Part shown: positions 1-10,700 of the stretch, piece by piece | How the letters are laid out: each line of letters starts with the position of its first letter | How positions within the stretch are numbered: the first letter of the stretch is position 1 | Assembly (NCBI GenBank): GCA_026770585.1 | Contig: MU647542.1 | Coordinates: 53,664 to 80,256 of the forward strand | Length of the DNA stretch: 26,593 bases | Source: Baffinella frigidus | Taxonomy: Eukaryota > Cryptophyceae > Cryptomonadales > Baffinellaceae | Reading direction: 5' to 3' | Notes under the pieces: model-generated | What the model saw: the letters and a program-made list of their open reading frames with translations, nothing else | What the model was told of the DNA's origin: nothing | Databases searched by the model: none | Translations under genes and position numbers: made by a program

Positions 1-132
1 AAGGTGGCACGGTTTTTTGTCGTTTTTGTGAAAACTCGATCCTGTCATCTAGGTCATGTGTTCCTATCGATCTGTCGACCTTTTTCTCTTGAAAAGGTCC
101 ATAACCTAACAGGCATTTCCTCGGGCTTATTC

Positions 133-652
133 AGGGTGGTAAAGTTACGAAATCCCAGATGAACATGAAGCTGTGTTACGGTTCACCTGTGGTAACACCA
201 ACCTGTGTTACCATCTCAAAAAGTTCACCTGTGGTAACACCAACGTGGTAACACAGGTGAACTTTTGTTCACCTCTGTTACCAAAAAACTTGCTGCATTT
301 TCCCCTGTAATTTTCGCAAAAAATGCAAAAAAAGGTGACTCCACCTAGGCTCGAACTCGTGACCTCATGCTTACTAGACATGCGCTTTGCCATCTGAGCC
401 ATGGGGGTAACCTCACTCGGTAGCGAAAGTTGGATCAACTTGGATGCCAATGGATGGGCCAAAAGTGTATATAGACCACTTTTGAATTTTGTGTTACCCT
501 GTGTTACAAAAAAGTTCATCTTCACGTAATCAGGTGATACAATATCATGTGTTACCAAAAAGTTCACCTGTCGTAACACCACCATGTGTTGCCTAAATGT
601 TCACCTCTCGTAAACGAACATGTTCATCTGGTTCAGGTGACTTTACCACCCT
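133..652. mobile_element. Mutator-like non-autonomous element, 520 bp
   Basis: Terminal inverted repeats (AGGGTGGTAAAGT at the left, its complement ACTTTACCACCCT at the right, with CCAGATGAACATG further in) are bounded by a perfect 10-bp direct repeat GGGCTTATTC (123-132 and 653-662). A 9-11 bp duplication is typical of Mutator-like elements. The inside holds repeated GTTCACCTGTGGTAACAC motifs and a tRNA-like segment; no transposase is seen. Confidence 0.7.
335..409 (-). tRNA. tRNA-like sequence, probable pseudogene or SINE head (anticodon AGT)
   Basis: On the minus strand there is a perfect A box (TGGCTCAGATGG, 401-390) and a good B box (GAGTTCGAGCC, 358-348). A 5-bp anticodon stem closes the loop CTAGTAA, anticodon AGT (Thr). 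The acceptor stem pairs only about 4 of 7 and the T stem 3 of 5, so a functional tRNA is unlikely; a tRNA-derived promoter carried by the surrounding element is more likely. Confidence 0.5.
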
Positions 653-657
653 GGGCT

Positions 658-815
658 TATTCTTCCTTTCTCGAATTCAGCGTTGAGAAACGCAAAAATC
701 GCTGTTCGTGAGAAGAAGTCAAGCAGTAGACTATTGATTTGTACTGGTACTTTGATTCAAAAATCAATCACAATCTCTTATTCTTCCTTTCTCGATTCCA
801 GCGTAAGAAACGGCC
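658..815 (+). repeat. Direct repeat pair beside the Mutator-like element
   Basis: TTATTCTTCCTTTCTCGA with the following ~20 bases (658-695) recurs about 119 bp downstream (777-815) with few changes. Confidence 0.5.
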
Positions 816-1438
816 TAATCAGTCAACCAATCGGTTTTACTGCATTTTTTTCATGGCAGATCTCGGAACTCCGCCGACCGCCTTAAGTTTGGGGCCCGCG
901 ATGGCCCCCAGCTCGCCCCGGGCCCACGGGGCGAGTTTTGATCGCACCGTTGATCTGAATGGCTGAGAGGGACGCCCGCGGCGCCGCGCGTCTGATGCTG
1001 TGCCTAACTTTCACGGGGCCCCTTTGGGGCGCCTGTTGCTCTGTGGGACCCTCGGTGTTCATGGGCGGATGCTTCTTCTTCAGAAAGGTTCACTCGAATC
1101 TTCTAGAACATTCGATTCTAGAACATTCGTGGCCGTTCGGATGTTTCAATTCAAAACACGTGGCCTTTCAAGAATGGTGTGGATAACTGGATTTTCCAGA
1201 TTCCCTATCGCATGGAAAATCGAGGTAGATTTTCCATGAGATTCATACACGGAAAATCCGAGGCGGAAAATCCAGGATTCTCAACCCCATAAGCTGAGAA
1301 ATATTTCGATCTTTACCACAGTAAATGGAAAATCCACCGATTTCCATGAGGGTTGACTTTTCAGCAAACAGGCTGGCAGTGGAGTCTCCCCGCACCGCCC
1401 TAGGGGAGCAGTTTCCATGCTGCTATCCGGGGTGGACG
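816..1438. other. Gene-free stretch
   Basis: A GC-rich patch (about 880-1030), two TTCTAGAACATTC boxes (1101-1113 and 1116-1128) and several GGAAAATC repeats of both orientations (1185-1345). No exon with a recognisable product. Confidence 0.4.
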
Positions 1439-1547
1439 CTACAGAGGTACCTCGCACATAAGAAACCGCCTCCCCCACAGGACCATCGTAGGGCCCTAGG
1501 TATAGGCCTACTGTAGGGGCCTAGGGGGGGGCGTTTTTTTATGAACG
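1439..1547. mobile_element. Hairpin MITE, TACAGGGG family, degraded copy
   Basis: Left end TACAGAGGTACCTCGCACAT and the CCTACTGTAGG core are clear; the right end is eroded. Confidence 0.5.
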
Positions 1548-1889
1548 GTTTACCCTTGTATGCGAACTAAATTTGTATACAGGGGTGTTACTCTTGTTTT
1601 ACTAAGTTCACCTGAACAAGTAACTCAGTCACACATTGCCAACTGTGTTACTCCTACTGAACATGTGTCATCTTCACCAATTTCCCGTAAACCCACCTGA
1701 ACTCGTGTTGTAACTGTCCACTACCGACCTCGGCCGAGGCGCAAGCCCGAAACATTCACTCGGAGGGAAGCCTGATCCAAGTGCATCCCCCTTTTCCAGA
1801 GTGACAAGCAGACATTGAGTCCATGCTCCCGCTTCTGGAGGCTTCTCGTCGCTAGCTTCAGCCGTCTAAGATCGGGATGAAGAGGGGCT

Positions 1890-2003
1890 TACCTCACTCA
1901 TAAGAATTCGCCCCCCCCGCCCCCTCTAGGACCACCGTGGGACCCTAGGTATCGGCCTACTGTAGGCTCCTAGGCGGGTGCGCCTCCTTATGAGTTAGGT
2001 ATC
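1890..2003. mobile_element. Hairpin MITE, TACAGGGG family, partial copy
   Basis: CCTCACTCATAAGAATTCGC at the left and CTTATGAGTTAGG at the right flank the CTAGG..GGCCTACTGTAGG core. Confidence 0.5.
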
Positions 2004-2190
2004 TTTGTAGGGAAGCTCATCGAGTGAAGCTTGATGCGGTTCCCTATCAATCTTTATGGGAAGGGGATTTCCGTCGATCGTAATTTGTTGTCTGGAATTG
2101 AAAAACTCTCTGGAATTGCCTCTCGCCATTCCAGAGAGCTTTTCACGATCGACAGTAGTAGGGGTCTAGGCACTGAAGCTCCTCGCGCGG

Positions 2191-2311
2191 ACTGCCCCAA
2201 CGACGCCTACGACACTCCTGGCGTTCGCTCCTGACGTAAGAGTTCGCTTCTGACGTAAGGTCTTACGTCAGAAGCGAACGCCAGGAGTGTCGTAGACGTT
2301 GTCTGGGCAGT
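2191..2311. repeat. Long inverted repeat (foldback)
   Basis: TACGACACTCCTGGCGTTCG is mirrored by its complement ending CGTA at about 2295, with outer arms (CTGCCC..ACG) also pairing and GACGTAAG/CTTACGTC near the centre. A smaller hairpin CTCTCTGGAATTGCC..CATTCCAGAGAG lies at about 2108-2140. Confidence 0.6.
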
Positions 2312-3316
2312 TTGGCCGTATGGTTCACCGTGCCTCCACACGCAAGCGGTCCCCGGCAGCCGCTGAGAGTGGTCCACTTAGTGCGGTCCACTTATCGCCA
2401 TAAGTGGCCAGGGATTAGCCATCTAGGAATGTCTCATCACGTGAATACAGTCACCTGACATGATCTATGGTCTGAGGAGAAGGCATCTGGTGTCCTCTCA
2501 CTGGCTCTCAGCCGCAAGCTCTACGCGTACAGGGGTTAGTCGACATTAAGGACACGCACCACCCCGAGGGGGGGCCTATATGCCCAAATAGCCCTACCGT
2601 AGGACACTACGGCAGTGTTTGTCCTTAATTTCGAGTAACCACACAGCTGACTACGAAGGGATTTTCTGCCTAAATCGGGCCAACTTTCCGTTACCTTATA
2701 TCGGGCCGACTTTCCGTTACCGTGGGAACCCCCCTACGCCCCTACGGTATTGCCTACCGTAGGGCCGAAAGTTTTGTCGCTTATGGATTATTCACGAAAT
2801 CCCTTCGAAGTCCGCCGAGTGGCCCCTTCTCCGGAACTCTCTCGGCTTTCGTTAATGTATGTGTGAAGGTCACGCACGTTTGAAGGTCTAGAGGGACGTG
2901 CCAAAGCCGTGAAGCCTTTTGACAGCACCGGGGAAACAGGGGAGATATGACGGTGACCTGATTGTTTTGGCGCGTACACGCACATGTACACGGTTACCTC
3001 GATTATGACATCGCTTCCCGTCAGGATCCTACAGTAGTGGCCCGACACCACGGGCCTTATTGTACGAGCCCCTTGTAATGCCACAAGCTAACGCCAGCGG
3101 ACCCCCTAAGGGGTCGGTTAACGTGGGCTTACTGGAGCCGTTGATGGTCAACCGGGCTCTAAAACGATTTTAAAAGCGATTTCAGGACTTTTAAAGCCCA
3201 AGAATGTTCTCCATTATGAATTTTATACCAAAGTTACTACCCCGTTAACGTAAGCTTCTTGCATGACTTGGAGACCGTGTGTGTCCTTCCTCGCGAGTAA
3301 CCCTCTACCAAAGAAG
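2312..3316. other. Gene-free stretch with element fragments
   Basis: Contains single arms of families seen elsewhere: AAGTGGCCAGGGATT (about 2402), CCTACGGTA/TACCGTAGG foldbacks (about 2590-2765) and AAGCTAACGCCAGCGGACC (about 3086), which matches the TIR of 25031-25178. No exon recognised. Confidence 0.4.
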
Positions 3317-3437
3317 TACAGGGGTACCTCGCTCATAAGAAACGCCCACCACCCTAGGACCACCATAGGGCCCTAGGCATAGGCCTACTGTAGGGTCCTA
3401 GGAGGAAGCAGTTTCTTATGAGCGAGGTACCCCTGTA
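3317..3437. mobile_element. Hairpin MITE, TACAGGGG family, intact copy (121 bp)
   Basis: Ends TACAGGGGTACCTCGCTCAT and its complement ATGAGCGAGGTACCCCTGTA are perfect. The outer TA fits a TA target duplication as in Tc1/mariner (Stowaway-type) MITEs. The core is CTAGGGCCC/GGCCTACTGTAGG. Confidence 0.7.
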
Positions 3438-3679
3438 AACTGGCACGCATAGCAGGAACACAGCTCGGACATAGCATCTGGGGGGAATTTTCGAGGCTCC
3501 CCGCAATTGTATTTTGGAGATCTGGGGGGGTGCAGACATGGCGGGCGTGTTTGAATTTTTGTGAAGGTCTCTCTTTCAAACCGACGCAATCGTCACCGGA
3601 AAACGCCTCGCATTCTGGGTAATGAGCATGCGGTATTGAACTACGGTGGGTCCCAGGGCTCCTAGGACCGCGTCTCTTG

Positions 3680-3798
3680 TACAGGGCTCCTTCGCCCATA
3701 AGAAACCGCCCCTCCCTAGGACCCTACAGTAGGACTGTGCCTAGAGCCCTATGATGGTCCTGGGGGGGGCCGTTTCTTATGAGCGAGGTACCCCTGTA
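3680..3798. mobile_element. Hairpin MITE, TACAGGGG family
   Basis: Same ends and core as the copy at 3317, with the left TIR slightly changed (TACAGGGCTCCTTCGC). Confidence 0.65.
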
Positions 3799-3902
3799 TC
3801 GTAGTCCAGCACCGTACGCGAACTGCCCTTCAATTGAGGAGGTTCCCGATGCACCTAAAGAGCGCTTTTATTAATCACCACAGAGGCGACCCCCGCCACT
3901 CC

Positions 3903-4023
3903 TACAGGGGTACCTCGCTCATAAGAAACCGCCTTCCCCTGGGACCCTACAGTAGGACAAAGCCTAGGGCCCTATGGTGATCCTAGGGGGGTGGGCGTTT
4001 CTTATGAGCGAGGTATCCCTGTA
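3903..4023. mobile_element. Hairpin MITE, TACAGGGG family
   Basis: TACAGGGGTACCTCGCTCAT at the left; the right end reads GAGCGAGGTATCCCTGTA. Same 121-bp length as the first intact copy. Confidence 0.68.
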
Positions 4024-4080
4024 CCACCATTCTGATGCAGGGGTTCCACGCTTAGATGCACGCCCCCCAGAGGTGTACGG

Positions 4081-4186
4081 TACAGGGGTACCTCGCCCAC
4101 AAGAAACCGCCCCCCCCTAGGACCCTACAGTAGGCCTGTTCCCAGGGCCCTACGGTGGTCTTAGGAGGGGGGGGGGGCGGTTTCAT
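4081..4186. mobile_element. Hairpin MITE, TACAGGGG family, truncated by a second element
   Basis: The left TIR and core are intact. Just after GGCGGTTTCAT the right TIR is replaced by the 103-bp element at 4187. Confidence 0.6.
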
Positions 4187-4289
4187 ATCCCTCAAGTGGC
4201 CAGGGGGTCAAAATTGACCCCCGCCAGGTCCTAGGCAGGTCCTAGGGCCATACGGTAGGGCGTATGCGCCTACTGGCCACTCAAGGGAT
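4187..4289. mobile_element. 103-bp foldback element, ATCCCTYAAG family, copy 1
   Basis: Ends ATCCCTCAAGTGGCCAG / CTGGCCACTCAAGGGAT. It has the same length (103 bp) and core (CCTAGGCAGGTCCTAGG, TACGGTAGGGCGTATG) as the copy at 7709-7811. It lies about 130 bp beyond the LON stop codon. Confidence 0.62.
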
Positions 4290-4334
4290 AAGCGTGGTAC
4301 CCCTGAGGGGTACCTGCACCCTAGGGCCCTACGG

Positions 4335-4425
4335 GAAAAAGTTCGAGGGGCTTAAATTGAAGTTTCGAGGGGCTTAACTTGAAGCTGCGAGGGGCTTAAA
4401 ACAAAGCTTCGAGGGGCTTCTAGGG
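4335..4425 (-). repeat. Tandem repeat across the LON stop codon and 3' flank
   Basis: Four imperfect ~22-bp units with the shared core CGAGGGGCTT (plus strand). The stop codon falls within the unit nearest the gene. Confidence 0.55.
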
Positions 4426-4525
4426 ACTTTCAGGGGTTTCAATTGACGCGAAGAGGCCCTTGAGCGACTTCTTGGTCTGGAGACGCGAGCGCTCCTTAGC
4501 CACCATCCCTGTCAGCATCGACATC
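4420..4525 (-). CDS. LON gene exon 16 (terminal, stop TAG)
   Basis: 106 nt: one base, then MSMLTGMVAKERSRLQTKKS and LKGLFASIETPESP, then TAG (4422-4420). Acceptor CCCACAG|GATG. The basic, helical end closes the protein. The stop codon lies in the first of four imperfect repeats of a TTCGAGGGGCTTAAA-like unit (4335-4425), which would form the start of the 3' UTR. Partial copies of the exon start are at 4608-4632 and 4843-4910. Confidence 0.83.
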
Positions 4526-4723
4526 CTGTGGGCAATAGCGGGTTATTCAGCCTTTCGTGGGTTATTCAGTTTCGCGGGTTGTTCAGGGTGCACAACTGAT
4601 CAGTTGATGTGAGCATCGGCATCCTGCGGGAGAACACTGTGACAAGACGTTCATGTAAAGCAACTGATGCAGAGAGAGAGAGCGCGCGCGAGCGCGCGCG
4701 CGCGCGCGAGAGAGAGGGATAGC

Positions 4724-4783
<60 letters not shown>

Positions 4784-7700
4784 AACAGAGAGCGAGAGAG
4801 TATTCACGTTATCCCAAAGCAAATGATGAAGAGAGAGACTTGCCAACCCATGCCTGTCACCATCCACATCCAGCAGGTACTGACATCCAGCAGGTACAGC
4901 AACCATCCCTCACGGAACGACCAAATCGTCGATTTTCAGACCTCAGATTCACCTTGCAGAGACCCCAGATCTGGGGTCTCTGTGTCAACTTAAGTCCCAA
5001 TCTTGGTACAAAATCAACTTTTAGGAACAGGTCGAAATCAATCGATTTGGTCCGTCCGTGACGGTTGGTGGAGGGAGGTGAGCGGGTTTGATAATCAGCG
5101 AGAAGAGCGACAAGTAGAGAGGGAAAAGACTTGAGGGTTAAGCAACTGATGCACAGCGAGAAGACGTTCTTGTAAACGAAGACGTTGTTTTACGGTTCAG
5201 GGTTCAGGGCTTACGGTAGGGTTTAGGGTTTAGGGTTCAGGTTTTCGGGTTTCGGGTTTCGGGTTTCGAGTTTCGGGTTTCGGGTTAAGACTTTATTTGA
5301 GGGTGAAGGGTGAACTGTTTCGGGTTACGACGTTACTGAAACCGGCGACGTTATCGGATGGTTACGGGCGTAGAGTTTCGGGTTTAATTCAAACCTGTCA
5401 GAGTGGCTGAGGCTCTCCATAAGCAGCTGGATGTCGTAGTTGTCGCGGTCCGTGAGCGGGGACAGATCCTCATCCATCCGCGTCTGCAAATCCCGCACCT
5501 GTTGTCGGGAGCTTTAGGGTTTAGGCCTTAGGGGCAAGACCTTTGGGGTGTGGGGTTTTGGGTTTGAGGCTTCGGGTTTGGGATTTTGGGTTTTGGGGTT
5601 GGGGTTTGGGGTCTGGGGTTTGGGGTTTGGGGTTTGGGGTTTGCGTTTGAGTTTTGGGGTTGGGGTTTGGGGTTTGAGGTTTGAGGTGTGGGGTTTGGGG
5701 TTTAGGGTTTGGGGTTTGGAGTTTTGGATTTGGGGTTCAGGGTGTGAGAGGGGCGAGGCCATGATCCATCCGCGTCTACAACCCCCGTACCGGCCGGGAG
5801 TGTGGCGTGTTACTATGCGGAAATAAAGAAATCGTGGTAGTGGGTGCGCGTACCTCAAAAATTTAGTAAGCAGCCGGTACAAAAAGTTACTACCGCCACG
5901 TCCTATAAATACACTCCAATCTGCACGCACTTGAGCACGTCGGGGACATCATTCGAAATGTTGATCATGTCCTCGCGGGGAATTTGCACTGGGCTTTCTT
6001 TTAAACGGACGAATTCGCGATATTTACAGCACGAGCTGACTCATCAAGAATGGAAGTTTCATACACTAGCCGACTCACTAAGAATGGAAGTTTACAAGTT
6101 TTCTGGGCAGAAAAGGTGTCTACCTTGGCCTTGAGCACGCCGGGCAGGTCCGAGATGTTGATCATGTCCGGCATCTTGTCCCCCTTGCCCTCCTCGATCA
6201 GATGCTACACAACTGGATCATGCTAGTAACACAAACCAGAGCATGCGTGTAGTGATTTTCATTGCCAGAAACAAAAAAAATAGGGTCTTTTGTGCGAAAC
6301 ATAGGGTTTAAAAATAAATACGGCCAACAAAAAGACAAAATGGAGCGAAAAAATAGGGCGGAAATGGCACCTCTGCTTTGAGCACGTCGGGAAGGTCTGA
6401 GATGTTGATCATGTCCGGCAGCTTGTCCCCCTTGCCCTCCTTGATGAGGTACGCGATCAACTTCTCCTGTTTCCCGGGGACACGTTAGGTGTGTCTAGCA
6501 CTGATCGAGGTGTCTAACACTTACATGGGTGTGTTTAACACGGACATAGGTGTGCCTAACACTGGTCCATGTTTGTCTAGCACTGGTAGAGGTGTGTCTA
6601 ACACTGGCATGTGTGTGTCTAACACTGATATTGATCATGCCCGGAAGCTTGTCCCCCTTGCTCTCATTGATCAGATACGCGATCAGCTTCTCCTATTTCC
6701 GGTTTGGGGTTTAGAATTTGGGGTTTAGGGTTTAGGGTTTAGGGTTTAGGGTTTAGAGTTTAGGGTTTAGGGTTTAGGGTTTAGGGTTCAGGGTTCAGGG
6801 TTCAGGGTTCAGGATTCAGGGTTTAGGGTTTGGGGTTCAGGGTTTCGGGGTTATCAGTGGCATTTAGCACACGGTATTGGACACAGACCTGGAACTCCTT
6901 CTGCATCTCCTGCTGGCGCGCGAGGACCCGCTGCTGCTGGAAAACCTGCAGACAAGATAATTGTTCAGTCAACCACGACGCTGTTTCTGTTTTTTTTCCA
7001 TCAGCCAGACTGAAACACTTGCAGAGGAAAGGGTTGTTCAGTCTCAGTCTATTGAGGACGATCGATTGGGTGCGCCCGAGCTCTTTTCCGCGCTTAAGTT
7101 GACGGATTTGCACTGCGAATTCACAATGTCAACTTGAGAATAGTCGGTCGACTGCTTCTCCTGCTGGCGCGCGATGACCCGCTGCTGCTGGAAAACCTGC
7201 AGACAACAGAGTGTTTTAGTCAACCGCGACAGTTGACTGAACCGGCCAGCCTCAGTACCGGGATGCTCACGAAACCGAACCGGCTGTGTACAAGACGAGA
7301 GTCCTCTTCTTCAGTACTCTCAGCCTTTTGAAAAGTTATCAACTTGACTAAGGGTGGACGACCTAATTCCGGCGTCATCCTAATCCCGGCAATGTAATTC
7401 CGGCATTCCGTATCACACCACGGTATTACATACGGTAGCGCCGCACGGAATGCACTGCCAGGGCGGAGTTTTGTATTAGTCAACTCATGGCGAAAACCGA
7501 TTGTCAAGTACCTAATCTGGGTACCTCGTTTCTAAGTTGACAGATTTTGTGGGCGAATTGACTTTTACAAAATCTCCGGCCTGGCAGTGGAATGCCGCAA
7601 TCAGGTGGACACCAAAATTAAGGAGTCCACCCTTATTCTCAGGCTTCTGAAAAAATATCGACTTAACTACCTACCCCCGCCCGGAGGCAAAGAGGTTCAC

Positions 7701-10700
7701 ACAATCGTATCCCTTAAGAGGCCAGGTGGTCAAATTTGACCACCAAGAGGTCCTAGGCAGGTCCTAGGACCCTACGGTAGGGCGTATGAACCTACTGGCC
7801 ACTTAAGGGATTCGTAAATCCCGTCTGGAGTCTTTCTATTGTTCGTGGTAGAAATCGTGGTACAAATAATATAATTGGAGTGCACTGCTAGCTTGAAGAT
7901 TTTGATCAAGTCAATTGCCCCCACAACAGCGATCAACTTAGAAAAGGGTACCCATACTGGGTGACCCAAACGGCTCCCAGGCTGCTTGGATTTCCCAGAG
8001 CTAACTAATTCAAAGAATTTCGCTAAAAGATGAGGACGGGCCTCATAACCTGCCACATAGCGATGGTGAACCAGAGGGGCTGGCCAGGCTTCAGCTGGAT
8101 GTTCTCCCGGACTTGAGAGGCCTCACTCGTGTTGACCGACTTTTCTCAAGTTGACACGCTGGGGTTGCGGTACAAAACCGTCAACTTTCGAGCGGGAATG
8201 AGCCCGGGGGAAGCAAATTGGTGAGCCCAAATAGACTAAGAGAGAGCTATAGACTGAGAGACAGCTAGGAGTTAGGGGCCTTATAACCTGCCACATAGCG
8301 ATGGTGCTCCAGAACGGCTCCCCCGGCTTCAACTGGATGTTCTCCGCGGATTGCTGCAAGGTCAGGGTTTCGGGTTTCGGGTTTCGGGTTTCGGGTTTCG
8401 GGTTAAGTGTTTAGGGTTTATAGTCTATGGTTTATGGTTTATGGTTTATGGTTTATGGTTTATGGTTTATGGTTTATGGTCTATGGTCTAAGGTGAAGGA
8501 ACGACGGTTAGAGCGGTTACCACAGATATGTTGTACGGGCCATACATCTATTGTATGTTCTCCGCTGACTCGTGGGAGTTCCCCGCACGACGGTTAGAAT
8601 GCTTTCTCTGCAGATCCTTTCCACGGACGGGCGTGTCGTTGGGCCATGTTGGGAGAAATTAAAACCTCAAGGACCTAAAAAGGACGGACCCGTCGGAACG
8701 GTTACGTTTTCGAGACTCTCGCGGCGGTTGCCTGAACCGCGCTGCGTTCCAGCCTGGAGCTGAGTAGGTGTCAAATCGTTGAATAACCCTCAATCACAAA
8801 AGTTGACAGATTTGTACCACTACAATACTTTTTGGACTTTTTTGTACCAGAAATCATTCATCACGACCGCTAGGAATCCTAGCGGTTTTGTGGGCAACAT
8901 GATCTTAAGTTGTCAAATATACCCTGGGGTCAACTCGAGGCCGGTCTACCAGGGAGACAACTAATCCGGGCAGGGCGTGTACCAGGATAATTAGTCAACC
9001 GCGAAAATCAGTCAACAGCGGCGGGGATTCGGGGGTGCCTTGGAGAACTTGACGGCTCTCACTCGGGTTGGCTGATTATTCTTAGGTTAACATGCTGGTT
9101 TTGCCGTACAAATTCGTCAACTTTGAAGCGAGAATGAGCCCTCGCTCACCAAACTCGTGAGCCCAAATAGACTGAGATGGAGGCGGGACCTTCTAGCTCT
9201 GCCTGAGTTTTATTCTGACTCGTCCTCAAGGCGTTCTATTCGCCCTTTTGCACTGGATTTCTGGTCTTAAATACTTGTAAGGACGAGCCAGAATAAAACA
9301 AAGTGCAGAGCTAGACCTTTTAGCTCTGTCCCACTTGATTTCGTCTCATCATTAAAAACATTTAGCCGTCATTACTAGTTTTAAAGGAGGATCGCCAGTA
9401 CAAATTAACTGTCCATCTACGGCTAAATGTTTTTAAGGGTGAGACGAAATCAAGTGGGGCAGAGCCAGACCTTGGTAAACTTGACGTCCTCGTCCAGCTC
9501 GTGTTGCAGCTCCATCAGATTCTGCCGGGCAAAAACGGGGTGAGAATTCCGTTTTGGTTTTCCAAAGGAAAGGGCGTGCTGGGCGCTTGGGTGTTAGTCA
9601 CGCCAATTCCTTCATTGGGGCTCGAGTTTAGGGTTCCAGGTTTCGGGTTTCGGGGTTAGATCTGGTACTCCTCAGTGTATGCCGCGTCCACCGTTTTGGG
9701 TTTCGGGTCTAGTGGTCTTATCCGGGGACATGTTTGATTTAAAAGGAAATGGACCCCTATTTGTTCATATGAGTTGGACGAAGGTTAATTAGGCCCTAAG
9801 TAAATTTAATAAGAGCCAGCATCTAGTTTGATAGGCCATTTTCTTTTAAATTAAACATGTTCCCGGATGAGGTCTCAGTCTCGAAACGAATGGCTAGGGT
9901 TTCAGGTTTCGGGTTTCGGGGCTACCTGGTACTCCTCCGTGAACGCTGCATCGCCAAAACGGGGTGAGAATTCCGCCGCGCAAAAACGGGGTGAGAATTC
10001 CGCCGCGCAAAAACGGGGTGAGCATTCCGCCGTGCAAACGAGGGGTGCGCCTTGGAGGGCACCCTCTTCGACACGCACGGAGAGGAAAAGCACCTGGTAC
10101 TCCTCAGTGAACGCCGCGTCCTCCGTTTCGGGTTTCAAGACTGAGACCACTAGCCACGCAACAGTGTAGTGCTGACCTGGGAAAACAAGCCAGTTCACAC
10201 GGAATTTGTAACAACTTTCCGAAATTTCGATTTTTCTGTGGGAAGAATGTCCACTTATGAACTTAAGAAATAGTAGAATTCTACTATTTCTCCTGTGGGC
10301 CACTCTGCCCTACACTCTTGCGTGGAGGGTCTAGTGGTCTCAGTCTCGAAACGAATGGCTGGGGTTTCAGGTTTCGGGTTTCGGGGTGACCTGGTACTCC
10401 TCCGTGAAGGCCGCGTCGCCCGCCTCGAGGTCTGACTCCTCCTCCGCAGGGTCCTCTACTATCTCCCCCTCCACCTGGTGTATTGTGTATTGTTGAGTGT
10501 TGAGTGTTTATTTTTTATTTTTTATCATTTATTTTTCATTATTTATTGTTTATTGGTTCTTGTTTTTGATCTATTGTTTATTATTTATGAATTATTGTTC
10601 AGTGTTTATTATTCATGGTTTATTGTGCATCGTTTATTGTTTATTGTTTATTGTTTATTGTTCAGTAAGCACCAGTTAGCACACGCTTAGCATACATGAA

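Larger units (their letters stand above)
5930..6692 (-). pseudogene. Degenerate LON exon-14 copies flanking the real exon
   Basis: Besides 6371-6466 and 6124-6204, two more same-strand copies flank them. 5930-5973 keeps only DMINIS and DVPDVLK; about 6628-6692 starts TAG|GAGAAGCTG and reads EKLIAYLINESKGDKLPGMI before running into a tandem repeat. Neither has both splice sites. Confidence 0.6.
9662..10125 (-). pseudogene. Three LON exon-10 3'-end copies
   Basis: 9662-9691, 9926-9955 and 10094-10125 each repeat the (D/A)AA(F/Y)TEEYQ end of exon 10 in the same orientation. The last two keep an AG|GT donor; all lack the acidic 5' half. A 153-bp MITE sits between the first two. Confidence 0.6.

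Noticed and set aside
335-409. Functional tRNA-Thr gene
   Set aside because: Boxes A and B are good, but the acceptor stem and T stem pair poorly; called tRNA-like instead.
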